Shown here: positions 1 to 5,573 of the stretch, piece by piece
How positions within the stretch are numbered: the first letter of the stretch is position 1
How the letters are laid out: each line of letters starts with the position of its first letter
From: JBDRTU01 sp043823825
GTDB lineage: Bacteria; Patescibacteriota; Patescibacteriia; Veblenbacterales; UBA10138
NCBI GenBank assembly: GCA_043823825.1
Contig: JBDRTU010000005.1
Location: 1 to 6,989, forward strand
Length of the DNA stretch: 6,989 bases
Reading direction: 5' to 3'
Translations under genes and position numbers: made by a program
The notes under the pieces: generated by a model
What the model saw: only the letters and a program-made list of their open reading frames with translations
Databases searched by the model: none
What the model was told of the DNA's origin: nothing

Positions 1-830
1 AGCATTCTGGCTGAATGTTCAGAAGCATCTGATTCAAGTGTTGCTTGAAAAACTTGCATTTCTAGTAATCTTGGCAACAAATCATCTAAAACTGCTTTTG
101 GTGACGGTTCAAAAATATATTCATAGTTATAATTAGTTCCTGGTTTGTCCCTTCGGGACACCACCCGCAGGGTGGCCTCGTTTTGGGATTCAGTTTTTGC
201 AGTTGACAGCCTGCCCTCGCCCAAATACTCATCAATTTCTTTAGTCAATGGTAACAATTGTTTTAGTCGTGGTTTTTGCGATACTGGAGATACGAAATCA
301 GTATAAGCCATTACCACCCGATCATACTTCCCTGCCATATAATCAGATAAAACCATTTTTGCTAAGGGAAGAATTTCCTCTATTTCTTTAGTAACATCAG
401 GTTTAGTAAATTCTGCCACCACTGTTTGTCCGCGCCTAACTAGTATTTCGCCACCGCGTTTTCCTACCACAAACAAATCCACTTGAGGAATGTTATTGCC
501 GCCACTTATATTAGATACATATTGTAAAACTCGCTGGGCTACTACTTGATTAAAGGCGCCGGCTAACCCGCGATTAGAAGAAATAACAATTAAACCGACG
601 CGCTCTACTGGGATTCGCTCAACTAGCAATGGATGAAGTGCTGATTCTTTCTTAGACGCTAGTTGAATTAACATACCCCAAGCCAGAGTGGCATAAGAGC
701 GGGTAGATAACACGCGCGCCACGGCTTTGCGCATTTTGGCAGCTGAAACCATCTCCATAGCTCGCGTTATTTGGCGGGTATTTTTAATGGAGCGGATACG
801 ACGCTTAATTTCTCGTGTAGCTTGAGGCAT
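1..830 (-). CDS. atpG: ATP synthase F1 subunit gamma (3' end beyond window)
   Basis: This gene encodes the central-stalk rotor subunit that turns inside the alpha3beta3 head and links it to the c-ring. From the ATG at 830, 276 codons are open up to the window edge. The N-terminus has the family signature (ATREIKRRIRSIKNTRQITR, then AMEMVSAAKMRKA), the long helix that enters the head. A Rossmann-like middle follows (VGLIVISSNRGLAGAFN). The last visible residues (LLEMQVFQATLES, SEHSARM) begin the C-terminal helix, so by family comparison about 45 residues are missing. The region before YIFEPSP is much longer than the short variable loop of E. coli gamma and contains the palindrome pair at 146-175. 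No Shine-Dalgarno site precedes the start. It lies 58 nt downstream of atpA in the same operon. Identification is secure. Confidence 0.96.
   Translation of the reverse strand, partial: MPQATREIKRRIRSIKNTRQITRAMEMVSAAKMRKAVARVLSTRSYATLAWGMLIQLASKKESALHPLLVERIPVERVGLIVISSNRGLAGAFNQVVAQRVLQYVSNISGGNNIPQVDLFVVGKRGGEILVRRGQTVVAEFTKPDVTKEIEEILPLAKMVLSDYMAGKYDRVVMAYTDFVSPVSQKPRLKQLLPLTKEIDEYLGEGRLSTAKTESQNEATLRVVSRRDKPGTNYNYEYIFEPSPKAVLDDLLPRLLEMQVFQATLESDASEHSARM
146..175. repeat. Two abutting 15-nt perfect palindromes inside atpG
   Basis: Positions 146-160 (TGTCCCTTCGGGACA) and 161-175 (CCACCCGCAGGGTGG) are each perfect inverted repeats with 6-bp arms and a 3-nt centre, placed with no gap between them. 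They are strikingly GC-rich for this gene. In the atpG frame they encode roughly residues 219-229 (ATLRVVSRRDK) with no stop or frameshift. The host position is a loop that varies in length in gamma subunits, where an insertion could be tolerated. This resembles in-frame palindromic elements known from other bacteria, such as the Rickettsia palindromic elements, but I cannot assign a family. Confidence 0.75.
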
Positions 831-859
831 AATGATAAAATTCAAATTTCAAAACTCAA

Positions 860-875
860 TCCGCCAACTGGCGGA
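860..875. repeat. GC-rich palindrome in the atpA-atpG spacer
   Basis: TCCGCCAACTGGCGGA is a perfect inverted repeat with 7-bp arms and a 2-nt centre. As RNA it would fold as a 6-bp stem with a 4-nt loop. It sits in an otherwise AT-rich 58-nt spacer between the atpA stop and the atpG start. No T-tract follows on the minus strand (TTGAGTTTTGAAATTT comes next), so it is not a normal intrinsic terminator. Its size and composition resemble the pair inside atpG, suggesting a dispersed small palindromic repeat. It might also stabilise or separate the atpA and atpG messages. Confidence 0.6.
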
Positions 876-888
876 CAAAAATAAAAAA

Positions 889-2391
889 TTAGGACATCAT
901 TTTCTTTACTTCATCAACCACGGTTTTAATCGCTTGTTCAATTTCTGGGGTTAATTCTTTTTTATCAGCAATTTGCTTTAATACTGGTTTACCTTTTAAA
1001 TAATGATGAAACTTGTTCTCAAAATCAGAAATTTTGTCCGTCGGGACCTCATCTAGCAAACCATTAACCACCGCGTAAATGATGGCGATTTGATTAGCTA
1101 CTGGAAGTGGTTCGTACTGCCCTTGTTTTAAAACTTCAGTAATACGTTTACCAAGTTCCAGTTGTTTTTTAGTAGCCTCATCTAAATCAGAACCAAATTG
1201 GGCAAAAGCGGCTAGTTCACGATATTGTGCTACATTTAATCTTAATTTACCTGCCACTTTTTTCATTGCTTTAACTTGCGCGGCTGAACCGACACGAGAA
1301 ACTGACAAACCAACGTTTACTGCCGGCCTAATGCCTTGATAAAACAAATCACTTTCTAAATATATTTGACCATCAGTAATAGAAATTACGTTAGTAGGAA
1401 TATAAGCCGAAACATCACCGGCTTGTGTTTCAATAATTGGCAAAGCAGTTAAACTTCCGCCACCGTGATCTTTGTTTAACTTAGCTGACCGCTCTAATAG
1501 CCGAGAGTGTAAATAGAAAATATCGCCCGGGTAAGCTTCACGACCTGGTGGACGCCGCAACAATAAAGAAATTTGCCTATAAGCCACGGCGTGTTTGGAT
1601 AAATCGTCATAGACGAGTAGAACATCTTGCCCTTTATCCATAAAATATTCTCCAATAGCACAACCAGCATAAGGAGCTAAAAATGATAGCGCAGCCGGAT
1701 CCGAAGCACCAGCCACTACCACTATGGTGTAATCCATAGCACCGGCTTGTTCTAATTTAGCAACAAGTTTCGCCACTTTTGACTCTCTTTGAGCAATGGC
1801 CACATAAACACAAATTACATTTTGCCCTTTTTGATTAATAATAGTATCAATAGCCAGCGCTGTTTTACCAGTTTGCCTATCTCCAATAATCAATTCGCGC
1901 TGACCCCGACCAATCGGAATCATGGAGTCAATCGCTTTAATGCCAGTCTGAAGTGGAGTATTTACAGATTCGCGAGTAATAACTCTGGGCGCAATTTTTT
2001 CCACTGGATAAAAAGTATCCGCTTTTACTTCTCCTTTACCGTCCAAGGGGTCACCCAGTGGATTTACTACCCTACCGACAATACCCTTACCAGTTGGTAC
2101 AGATAAGATACGGCCAGTAGATTTTACCGTGTCGCCCTCCTTAATCTCTACATAATCGCCTAAAATCATCGCTCCAACCAATGACTCTTCTAAATTTAAC
2201 GCCACTCCAAAAACGCCTTTGGAAAATTCTACCATTTCTCCGGCCTGTACATCGGCTAAACCGGCAATTTTGGCAATGCCGTCGCCTACTTCTACCACGG
2301 TTCCAACTTTTTCTCCAGTTACTTCTGCTTCAAAAGTGGATAACTTTTTAGTTAGAGTTTTAATTAGACTGCCTTTAGTGATTTCGCTCAT
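889..2391 (-). CDS. atpA: ATP synthase F1 subunit alpha
   Basis: This is the 500-residue non-catalytic nucleotide-binding subunit of the F1 head (E. coli alpha has 513). It has an N-terminal beta-barrel region to about residue 95, then the P-loop domain with Walker A GDRQTGKT at 170-177. The DPAALSFLAPYAG stretch and VLLVYDDLSKHA (Walker B region) lie at about 231-268. The alpha/beta family signature PAVNVGLSVS ends at 365 and is followed by R366, the arginine finger that completes the catalytic site of beta. A helical C-terminal domain follows. The N-terminal segment MSEITKGSLIKTLTKKL would contact delta. The start ATG lies 21 nt after the atpH stop. No good Shine-Dalgarno site precedes it; a GAAG abuts the ATG too closely. 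Full length with no lesion seen. Confidence 0.98.
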   Translation of the reverse strand: MSEITKGSLIKTLTKKLSTFEAEVTGEKVGTVVEVGDGIAKIAGLADVQAGEMVEFSKGVFGVALNLEESLVGAMILGDYVEIKEGDTVKSTGRILSVPTGKGIVGRVVNPLGDPLDGKGEVKADTFYPVEKIAPRVITRESVNTPLQTGIKAIDSMIPIGRGQRELIIGDRQTGKTALAIDTIINQKGQNVICVYVAIAQRESKVAKLVAKLEQAGAMDYTIVVVAGASDPAALSFLAPYAGCAIGEYFMDKGQDVLLVYDDLSKHAVAYRQISLLLRRPPGREAYPGDIFYLHSRLLERSAKLNKDHGGGSLTALPIIETQAGDVSAYIPTNVISITDGQIYLESDLFYQGIRPAVNVGLSVSRVGSAAQVKAMKKVAGKLRLNVAQYRELAAFAQFGSDLDEATKKQLELGKRITEVLKQGQYEPLPVANQIAIIYAVVNGLLDEVPTDKISDFENKFHHYLKGKPVLKQIADKKELTPEIEQAIKTVVDEVKKMMS

Positions 2392-2412
2392 ACTTCAAAA
2401 TAAAATAATAAA

Positions 2413-2811
2413 TTAATTTGCTAACTGATAATAAAGTTTATCTATTTTTCCTTTTAAGCTTAAATCAAAACGTACGCCGTTTATGGTGACGACTACGCCT
2501 CCCAATAAATGAGGTTTAGTAAGCCAAGTGATGGTAAACATTTTAGTTGGGGAAATCTGTTCCAATTGTTCTTTAATCACCTGTTGCTCATCTGGTTTTA
2601 GTTCCCTCCCCGTTATCACTTCAACTTGTGGCTCGCCGGTTGACTCGTGCCAAATCTGATCAATTTCCTGAATAATCCGTTTACGCCAACCAAAATGTTT
2701 ATTCTTTAAAACCATCAACCAAAAATCACTCACGATTGTCTCTAACTTACTGGGCTGCTTTAAAGCCTGGACTACTAATTGTTTCGCATATAACCGTGGG
2801 GTCTTTTTCAT
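2413..2811 (-). CDS. atpH: ATP synthase F1 subunit delta, short form
   Basis: This stator subunit joins the b stalk to the top of the alpha3beta3 head. An upstream start at 2868 is open in frame, but the ATG at 2811 is preferred. It follows the atpF stop by one base, has AAGGA 8 nt upstream, and yields MKKTPRLYAKQLVVQAL, matching where delta proteins usually begin. The product is 132 residues against about 175-180 for typical delta subunits. The C-terminal part is intact (EPQVEVITGRELKPDEQQVIKEQL, then LLGGVVVTINGVRFDLSLKGKIDKL, the conserved GG and GS/LxGK region). The loss falls in the N-terminal helical bundle: the YAK helix runs almost directly into the segment corresponding to the last helix of the bundle. 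The gene sits between atpF and atpA, as usual. Sequence is divergent, but context and the C-terminus make the call firm. Confidence 0.9.
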   Translation of the reverse strand: MKKTPRLYAKQLVVQALKQPSKLETIVSDFWLMVLKNKHFGWRKRIIQEIDQIWHESTGEPQVEVITGRELKPDEQQVIKEQLEQISPTKMFTITWLTKPHLLGGVVVTINGVRFDLSLKGKIDKLYYQLAN

Positions 2812-2812
2812 A

Positions 2813-3334
2813 TTATTTGTCCTTGTTTCCGTTCTGGCGGTTGGCAACCTCTTTAACCGCTTGCTCAATTAATTCCTTGTCTAAAGTTGGAGTTGTAATT
2901 TTTGCTAATACTTTTGTAGTAGCTTGCGCCACCAAGGTAGCTGCTTGCAGCTTAACTTGTAGCATCATTTGATCTTTCTCCACTACAAATTTTTGTCTAA
3001 CTTCAGCCACTGCCCGTTCAGCTTCAGCGCGCACCTTTCGCAAAGTCTCCTGTCGTTCTCGCTCCGCCCGGGCCTCGGCCTGTTTTTGGATCTCCTCTGC
3101 CCGCAGCCTAGCTTCTTTTAACACCTGTTCTTTAGAAACCGCTAGCTCTTTAAGTTCTTGCTCAATACGCTTCGCCTCAGTTAAACTAGCTTCAATTCGC
3201 TCTCGTCTTTTTTCTAGAAATTTTATAATTGGCTTATATAAAAATTTATACAACACTAGCAAAACAATCAAAAAGTTAACTGCCTGCGCCAGTAGTAACT
3301 TCCAGTCAATACCTAATTTGCCTAAAAGATCCAT
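2813..3334 (-). CDS. atpF: ATP synthase Fo subunit b
   Basis: This 173-residue peripheral-stalk subunit is anchored in the membrane and holds the F1 head still against the rotor. One transmembrane helix lies at about residues 12-34 (LLLAQAVNFLIVLLVLYKFLYKP), preceded by the typical GKLGIDW segment. From about 35 to 165 the protein is a highly charged, heptad-like coiled coil rich in Glu, Arg, Lys and Ala (for example RRERIEASLTEAKRIEQELKEL), as expected for the b dimer. The start ATG lies 74 nt after the atpE stop, across a strong hairpin. No Shine-Dalgarno site is visible. The stop is one base before the atpH ATG. The coding sequence is richer in G and C than its neighbours, consistent with Ala/Arg/Glu-rich content rather than transfer. 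Confidence 0.96.
   Translation of the reverse strand: MDLLGKLGIDWKLLLAQAVNFLIVLLVLYKFLYKPIIKFLEKRRERIEASLTEAKRIEQELKELAVSKEQVLKEARLRAEEIQKQAEARAERERQETLRKVRAEAERAVAEVRQKFVVEKDQMMLQVKLQAATLVAQATTKVLAKITTPTLDKELIEQAVKEVANRQNGNKDK
2820..2824 (-). promoter_or_regulatory. Shine-Dalgarno site that sets the atpH start
   Basis: AAGGA (minus strand) lies 8 nt before the ATG at 2811, inside the last codons of atpF (Asn-Lys-Asp-Lys-stop). It is the only clear, well-spaced Shine-Dalgarno site I see before a gene in this window. It implies translational coupling of b and delta and argues against the longer atpH start at 2868. Confidence 0.7.
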
Positions 3335-3366
3335 AATGTGTAATCAGAGTAATTAGTTTCTAATTG

Positions 3367-3394
3367 CAGTTCAGGAATAATGATTCCCGAACTG
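3367..3394 (-). promoter_or_regulatory. Intercistronic RNA hairpin between atpE and atpF
   Basis: The arms CAGTTC-x-GGAAT and ATTCC-x-GAACTG surround a 4-nt loop. On the plus strand the x pair is an A-C mismatch, while in the minus-strand (operon) RNA it is a G-U wobble, so the transcript forms an unbroken 12-bp stem. No U-tract follows, so it is unlikely to terminate transcription. Its place just after atpE fits a 3' stabiliser or processing site that favours atpE message over downstream genes. That role is inference. Confidence 0.6.
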
Positions 3395-3408
3395 AATATC
3401 AGTACTAA

Positions 3409-3681
3409 TTAAACAAACTTAATAATCAAAGCCATTACCAAAGCGTAAATTGCAATCGCTTCGCAAAAGGCGATGGCTAAAATCATCGCTGTTTGCACCT
3501 TAGTGGTAGCCTCAGGATTGCGGCCAATTGATTCCATGGCTTTGGAAGCTAACATACCAATAGCTAAAGCAGGAAACATACCGCCAATAGCAATAGTCGC
3601 TCCTGCAATAATATTTTTTACAGCTTCCGCGCTAAGTGCAGCCTCGGCGGCCACTTGTTCTACAGCCATAAAATTATCCAT
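3409..3681 (-). CDS. atpE: ATP synthase Fo subunit c
   Basis: This 90-residue proteolipid forms the rotating c-ring that carries ions through the membrane. It has two transmembrane helices, about 22-46 and 62-88, joined by the polar loop GRNPEA (53-58) that contacts gamma and epsilon. The ion-carrying carboxylate is E74 in FCEAIAIYALVMALI. At positions where Na+-binding rings such as Ilyobacter carry Gln and Ser, this protein has I41 and A75, so a proton ring is likely. The glycine-rich packing motif of helix 1 is only partly kept (GATIAIGGMFPALAIGM). The N-terminal extension before helix 1 is longer than in E. coli. The start may be M1 (3681) or M5 (3669); a GGAT lies 7 nt before M5. Hairpins lie in both flanking spacers. 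Confidence 0.96.
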   Translation of the reverse strand: MDNFMAVEQVAAEAALSAEAVKNIIAGATIAIGGMFPALAIGMLASKAMESIGRNPEATTKVQTAMILAIAFCEAIAIYALVMALIIKFV

Positions 3682-3682
3682 T

Positions 3683-3732
3683 CTCTCACGCCTACTACTC
3701 GGCGGCTATTTTTTTATTTAACGCCGCGAGAG
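3683..3732 (-). promoter_or_regulatory. Competing hairpins in the atpE leader
   Basis: The 117-nt atpB-atpE spacer holds two mutually exclusive stems in the minus-strand RNA. Stem I pairs CTCGCGGC (3730-3723) with GCCGC-c-GAG (3706-3698; 8 bp, one bulged C, A-rich 16-nt loop). Stem II pairs CTCTCGCG (3732-3725) with CGTGAGAG (3690-3683; 8 bp including one G-U), ending one base before the ATG. Stem II would bury the purine-rich GAGAG next to the start, while stem I leaves it free. This could tune atpE translation. A weaker AT-only hairpin lies at 3756-3784, just after atpB. The function is inferred from pairing alone. Confidence 0.4.
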
Positions 3733-3798
3733 TCTCTTGAATGTTAGTAATTAATAAATGATTTTTAATAATAAAAAAACATTTAACGACCACCAACT

Positions 3799-4569
3799 TT
3801 AATTTTCGGCATGCTGAACAGTAGCAATTGTTAAGAACACTAAAGTCAACAATGAAAAAACCAAAGCTTGAACTAAACCAACAAAAATCTCTAAGAATAT
3901 AAACGGTAAAGGGGCCAAGTACGGAACTAAAACCGCCACTACAATCAACAACACTTCACCAGCAAAAATATTTCCAAATAATCGAAAGGAGAAAGAAATC
4001 ATTTTAGCCACCTCTGATACTAATTCTAAAAGCCCAACAAAAAACATGGTAATATTTTGAAAATTAAATTTCTTTAGAAAATGAAAATTAAGAAACTTGC
4101 CCGTCTGCTTAAAAAATCCAATGGCGACAATACCAAAAATCTGCGTTCCAAGCACTGAAATAATAGCGATGGCTAAGGTGGCATTTAAATCAGCTGATGC
4201 CGAGCGCAAAAAAGGGACTAATACTTGGTGTCCATTATGAACTTCATTAATACCAATGGAGCCAACGCCTGGTAACAACCCTATCCAATTGGAAAATAAA
4301 ACAAAAAAGAAGATGGTTGCGACCAGTGGAAAAAATTTAACTGCTTTTTGTCTGTCGCCGGTAACGCTTTCAACAAACTTTAACGCTCCTTCAACTACAG
4401 CCTCAATCAGATTCTGAAAACCAGTTGGTGCTTCTTTTAATTTTCTACTATGTAACACTAAAGTTATGATAATAAAAAAAATAGAAAGTATCAGTGCTAC
4501 CAAGATAGAATTGGTAATAGCGAAACTTCCTAAATGAAATATTGGTTCTGCAGCTAATGATATATTCAT
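3799..4569 (-). CDS. atpB: ATP synthase Fo subunit a
   Basis: This 256-residue membrane stator subunit forms the two ion half-channels beside the c-ring. The sequence is strongly hydrophobic with about five to six membrane segments. The first is at about 20-39, another begins near 80 (FFPLVATIFFFVLFSNWIGL), and the last pair spans about 205-250. The essential arginine that faces the c-ring carboxylate is R196 in SFSFRLFGN. Other family marks are SNWIGLLPG (93-101), RSASADLNATLA (122-133) and Q252 in TIATVQHAE near the end. The ATG overlaps the upstream AtpZ-like stop as ATGA, indicating translational coupling. A 117-nt spacer follows before atpE. No damage seen. Confidence 0.97.
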   Translation of the reverse strand: MNISLAAEPIFHLGSFAITNSILVALILSIFFIIITLVLHSRKLKEAPTGFQNLIEAVVEGALKFVESVTGDRQKAVKFFPLVATIFFFVLFSNWIGLLPGVGSIGINEVHNGHQVLVPFLRSASADLNATLAIAIISVLGTQIFGIVAIGFFKQTGKFLNFHFLKKFNFQNITMFFVGLLELVSEVAKMISFSFRLFGNIFAGEVLLIVVAVLVPYLAPLPFIFLEIFVGLVQALVFSLLTLVFLTIATVQHAEN

Positions 4570-4829
4570 ATGTTATCTTTTTTTTCAGTTGGTTTATTTA
4601 ATTCTCCTTGACCAACAATTTTTTTAGTCTTGCGATACACCGCCCAAGAAGAAATAAATACTGACAGTGATAAACCTACTAACAATAACCATGGCTCTGT
4701 ACCCCAACGCTTATCAAGTAAACGCCCAGCCAAAGCTAAAATTACTAAAGGTACTGCTATGGTGTACCCCAACTCCCAGGCTAAGCCTAAAGCCCGCCAG
4801 AGTGCTATTTTGCTTTCGTTGTCACCCAT
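4566..4829 (-). CDS. atpZ: AtpZ/AtpI-family small membrane protein
   Basis: This 87-residue protein is the first gene of the operon. It has two predicted transmembrane helices, about residues 16-37 (GLAWELGYTIAVPLVILALAG) and 47-65 (WLLLVGLSLSVFISSWAVY). They are joined by a short polar turn DKRWGTEP, the hallmark of the ATPase_gene1 (AtpZ) family found before atpB. A basic, charged tail follows. Related proteins are thought to help c-ring assembly or carry divalent cations for the synthase; the exact role here is unknown. The last four bases overlap atpB (ATGA). The ATG at 4829 has no Shine-Dalgarno site, and a TATAAT ends 7 nt upstream. AtpI is the alternative name, but the short length and loop motif favour AtpZ. 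Confidence 0.8.
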   Translation of the reverse strand: MGDNESKIALWRALGLAWELGYTIAVPLVILALAGRLLDKRWGTEPWLLLVGLSLSVFISSWAVYRKTKKIVGQGELNKPTEKKDNI

Positions 4830-4836
4830 AGCTTTT

Positions 4837-4842
4837 ATTATA
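4837..4842 (-). promoter_or_regulatory. Second -10 box (P2) of the atp operon
   Basis: TATAAT (minus strand) ends 7 nt before the AtpZ-like ATG, so a start from it would give a leaderless or one-nucleotide-leader mRNA. I see no good -35 at 16-19 nt. It may be a weak proximal promoter or an AT-rich coincidence downstream of the stronger promoter at 4887-4915. Confidence 0.4.
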
Positions 4843-4886
4843 GCGAATTATTAAATAAACGAATACTAAAAAAACCTCAAGGGGGC

Positions 4887-4915
4887 ATTATATCCCGTTT
4901 TAAGGCAGGCGTCAA
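4887..4915 (-). promoter_or_regulatory. Main promoter (P1) of the ATP synthase operon
   Basis: The minus strand reads TTGACG (4915-4910), a 17-nt spacer, then TATAAT (4892-4887), close to the full housekeeping sigma consensus. Transcription would start near 4880, giving a leader of about 50 nt before the first ATG. The bases right after the -10 are GCCCCC, an unusually GC-rich discriminator in AT-rich DNA. At such promoters ppGpp and growth rate often control output, so growth-linked expression is plausible here but untested. Confidence 0.85.
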
Positions 4916-4965
4916 GACATAAAAAACTTTTTGGCTAAGATTAGAGAAAAAACAAAATACTCACA

Positions 4966-5340
4966 TCAAAATATTACAAGTTCACGTTGTCGTGGACCAT
5001 TAAATTCAATCAAAATTACCCTTTGCCAAGAGCCTAATAATAATTTTCCATTCTTAACTGGTAGAGTAATAGATGTTCCAATAAAGCTTGATAAAATATG
5101 ATCCGGGGTGTGTTTTGGGTTATGCGGATGCCGAAAATTTAATTTAGGAATTATTTTTTCTAAAAAATCCAGTAGATCTAAATCTGTACCAGGATCCAGA
5201 TCTGCTGTCGTTAAGGCACAGGTAGTATGTTTTAAAGACAAATGACAAATTGAATCTTTTTTATTAAGATCCTTATTAATCAAATCAGTAATATCAATAA
5301 CTTGCTTGTGTTCAGTGGATTTAATAATAATTGTTTTCAT
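4966..5340 (-). CDS. yjbQ: YjbQ/UPF0047 family protein
   Basis: This 124-residue single-domain protein of the YjbQ (UPF0047) family is slightly shorter than the usual 130-140. Conserved marks are KHTTCALTTAD (37-47), a His cluster HPHN (71-74) and H77/H81 in HTPDH. Next come SSFIGTSITLPVKNGKLLLG and the family signature LGSWQRVILIEFNGPRQRE (102-120). E. coli YjbQ shows weak thiamine-phosphate synthase activity, and members form trimers with a His-lined pocket; the true physiological role is unsettled. No thiamine gene or TPP riboswitch is nearby, so context does not support that role here. The start ATG at 5340 lacks a Shine-Dalgarno site, and a TATAAT ends 11 nt upstream. No strong terminator separates it from the atp operon, so read-through is possible. 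Confidence 0.9.
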   Translation of the reverse strand: MKTIIIKSTEHKQVIDITDLINKDLNKKDSICHLSLKHTTCALTTADLDPGTDLDLLDFLEKIIPKLNFRHPHNPKHTPDHILSSFIGTSITLPVKNGKLLLGSWQRVILIEFNGPRQRELVIF

Positions 5341-5351
5341 ATTGTTATTTT

Positions 5352-5357
5352 ATTATA
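5352..5357 (-). promoter_or_regulatory. -10 box of yjbQ
   Basis: TATAAT (minus strand) lies 11 nt before the yjbQ ATG, predicting a leader of only about 5 nt. The -35 region is a T-rich stretch without a good TTGACA match. It lies just downstream of the terminator-like T-tract at 5384-5378, as expected for a new transcription unit. Confidence 0.5.
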
Positions 5358-5377
5358 AAACCAATTTAAAAACAAAT

Positions 5378-5464
5378 AAAAAAACCGAGTAATCGCTAAT
5401 AACAGAATAGCCCCAAGATTATAATATAATTATTATAATTATCTATTATTATGACACCCGGTTT
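5378..5464 (-). terminator. Terminator-like end of candidate RNA B
   Basis: In minus-strand RNA, AAACCGGGT (5464-5456) pairs with ACTCGGTTT (5390-5382; 9 bp with one G-U). It is followed by a run of seven T (5384-5378) whose first bases are shared with the stem. The 65-nt intervening stretch is AT-rich and can itself fold (TAATAA with TTATTA, and ATTATAAT repeats). The long loop weakens the case for classic intrinsic termination. Confidence 0.4.
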
Positions 5465-5558
5465 ATTAATTAAAGGTAGTGATGCGCCTGTATTTTAATT
5501 AATAAGGAGCCGCAGCAAACATTGCCGCTTCGGAGGGAAAGCGCATCACTATAATTAA
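5463..5558. repeat. Nested, mutually competing inverted repeats
   Basis: Helix A is TTATTAATTAAA (5463-5474) with TTTAATTAATAA (5494-5505), 12 bp perfect. Helix B is TAGTGATGCGC (5477-5487) with GCGCATCACTA (5541-5551), 11 bp perfect. Their arms interleave in pseudoknot order, but only 2 nt separate two of the arms, too few to span a full helix, so A and B are probably alternatives. B can be extended by TTAATTA (5466-5472) with TAATTAA (5552-5558) across a 4-nt bulge, using part of the A arm. GC-rich arms stand out from the AT-rich surroundings. Confidence 0.6.
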
Positions 5559-5573
5559 AAAGAACCTAATTAG

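Larger units (their letters stand above)
5378..5567 (-). ncRNA. Candidate structured small RNA B
   Basis: This is a candidate minus-strand transcript of about 190 nt from the promoter at 5574-5602 to the T-tract at 5384-5378. It contains an 11-bp perfect stem TAGTGATGCGC/GCGCATCACTA (5551-5541 with 5487-5477). Inside that stem is a 7-bp hairpin GCGGCAA-TGT-TTGCTGC (5528-5512) that is complete only in the minus-strand RNA, through a G-U pair. A 12-bp AT inverted repeat competes with the main stem. No protein frame of note lies on either strand, and no known RNA family was recognised. It could instead be a long leader of yjbQ. Confidence 0.35.

Noticed and set aside
1789..2106. Plus-strand open frames antisense to the ATP synthase genes (also 2219-2416, 2736-2972, 3473-3721, 4630-4854, 6679-6945)
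   Set aside because: They are shadows of highly conserved minus-strand genes, with no start signals or recognisable domains.
2812..2868. Longer atpH start giving 19 extra residues
   Set aside because: It would overlap atpF by 56 nt and the added residues are unlike delta N-termini. The internal ATG has a well-placed AAGGA.
5451..5498. Plus-strand 15-codon frame MTPGLLIKGSDAPVF after a TATAAT
   Set aside because: No Shine-Dalgarno site, very short, and lies within the inverted-repeat arms. AT-rich TATAAT matches are common here.
5505..5545. Faint resemblance of the plus strand (ATTGCCGC...GGAGGGAAAGC) to the 3' half of a TPP riboswitch, near a YjbQ gene
   Set aside because: The CTGAGA half and the ACCTGATCTGG core are missing, and the strand is opposite to yjbQ. 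The likeness is confined to a few purines.
5477..5551. Hammerhead, twister, SRP or 6S RNA identity for the structured element
   Set aside because: None of the defining conserved cores (CTGATGA/GAAA, the twister core, the SRP GGAAG tetraloop domain, the 6S central bubble rod) can be found.
5504..5554. AAGGAG on the plus strand followed by a short TTG frame of 10 codons
   Set aside because: Spacing is long, the frame is tiny, and the bases are explained by the stem structure.
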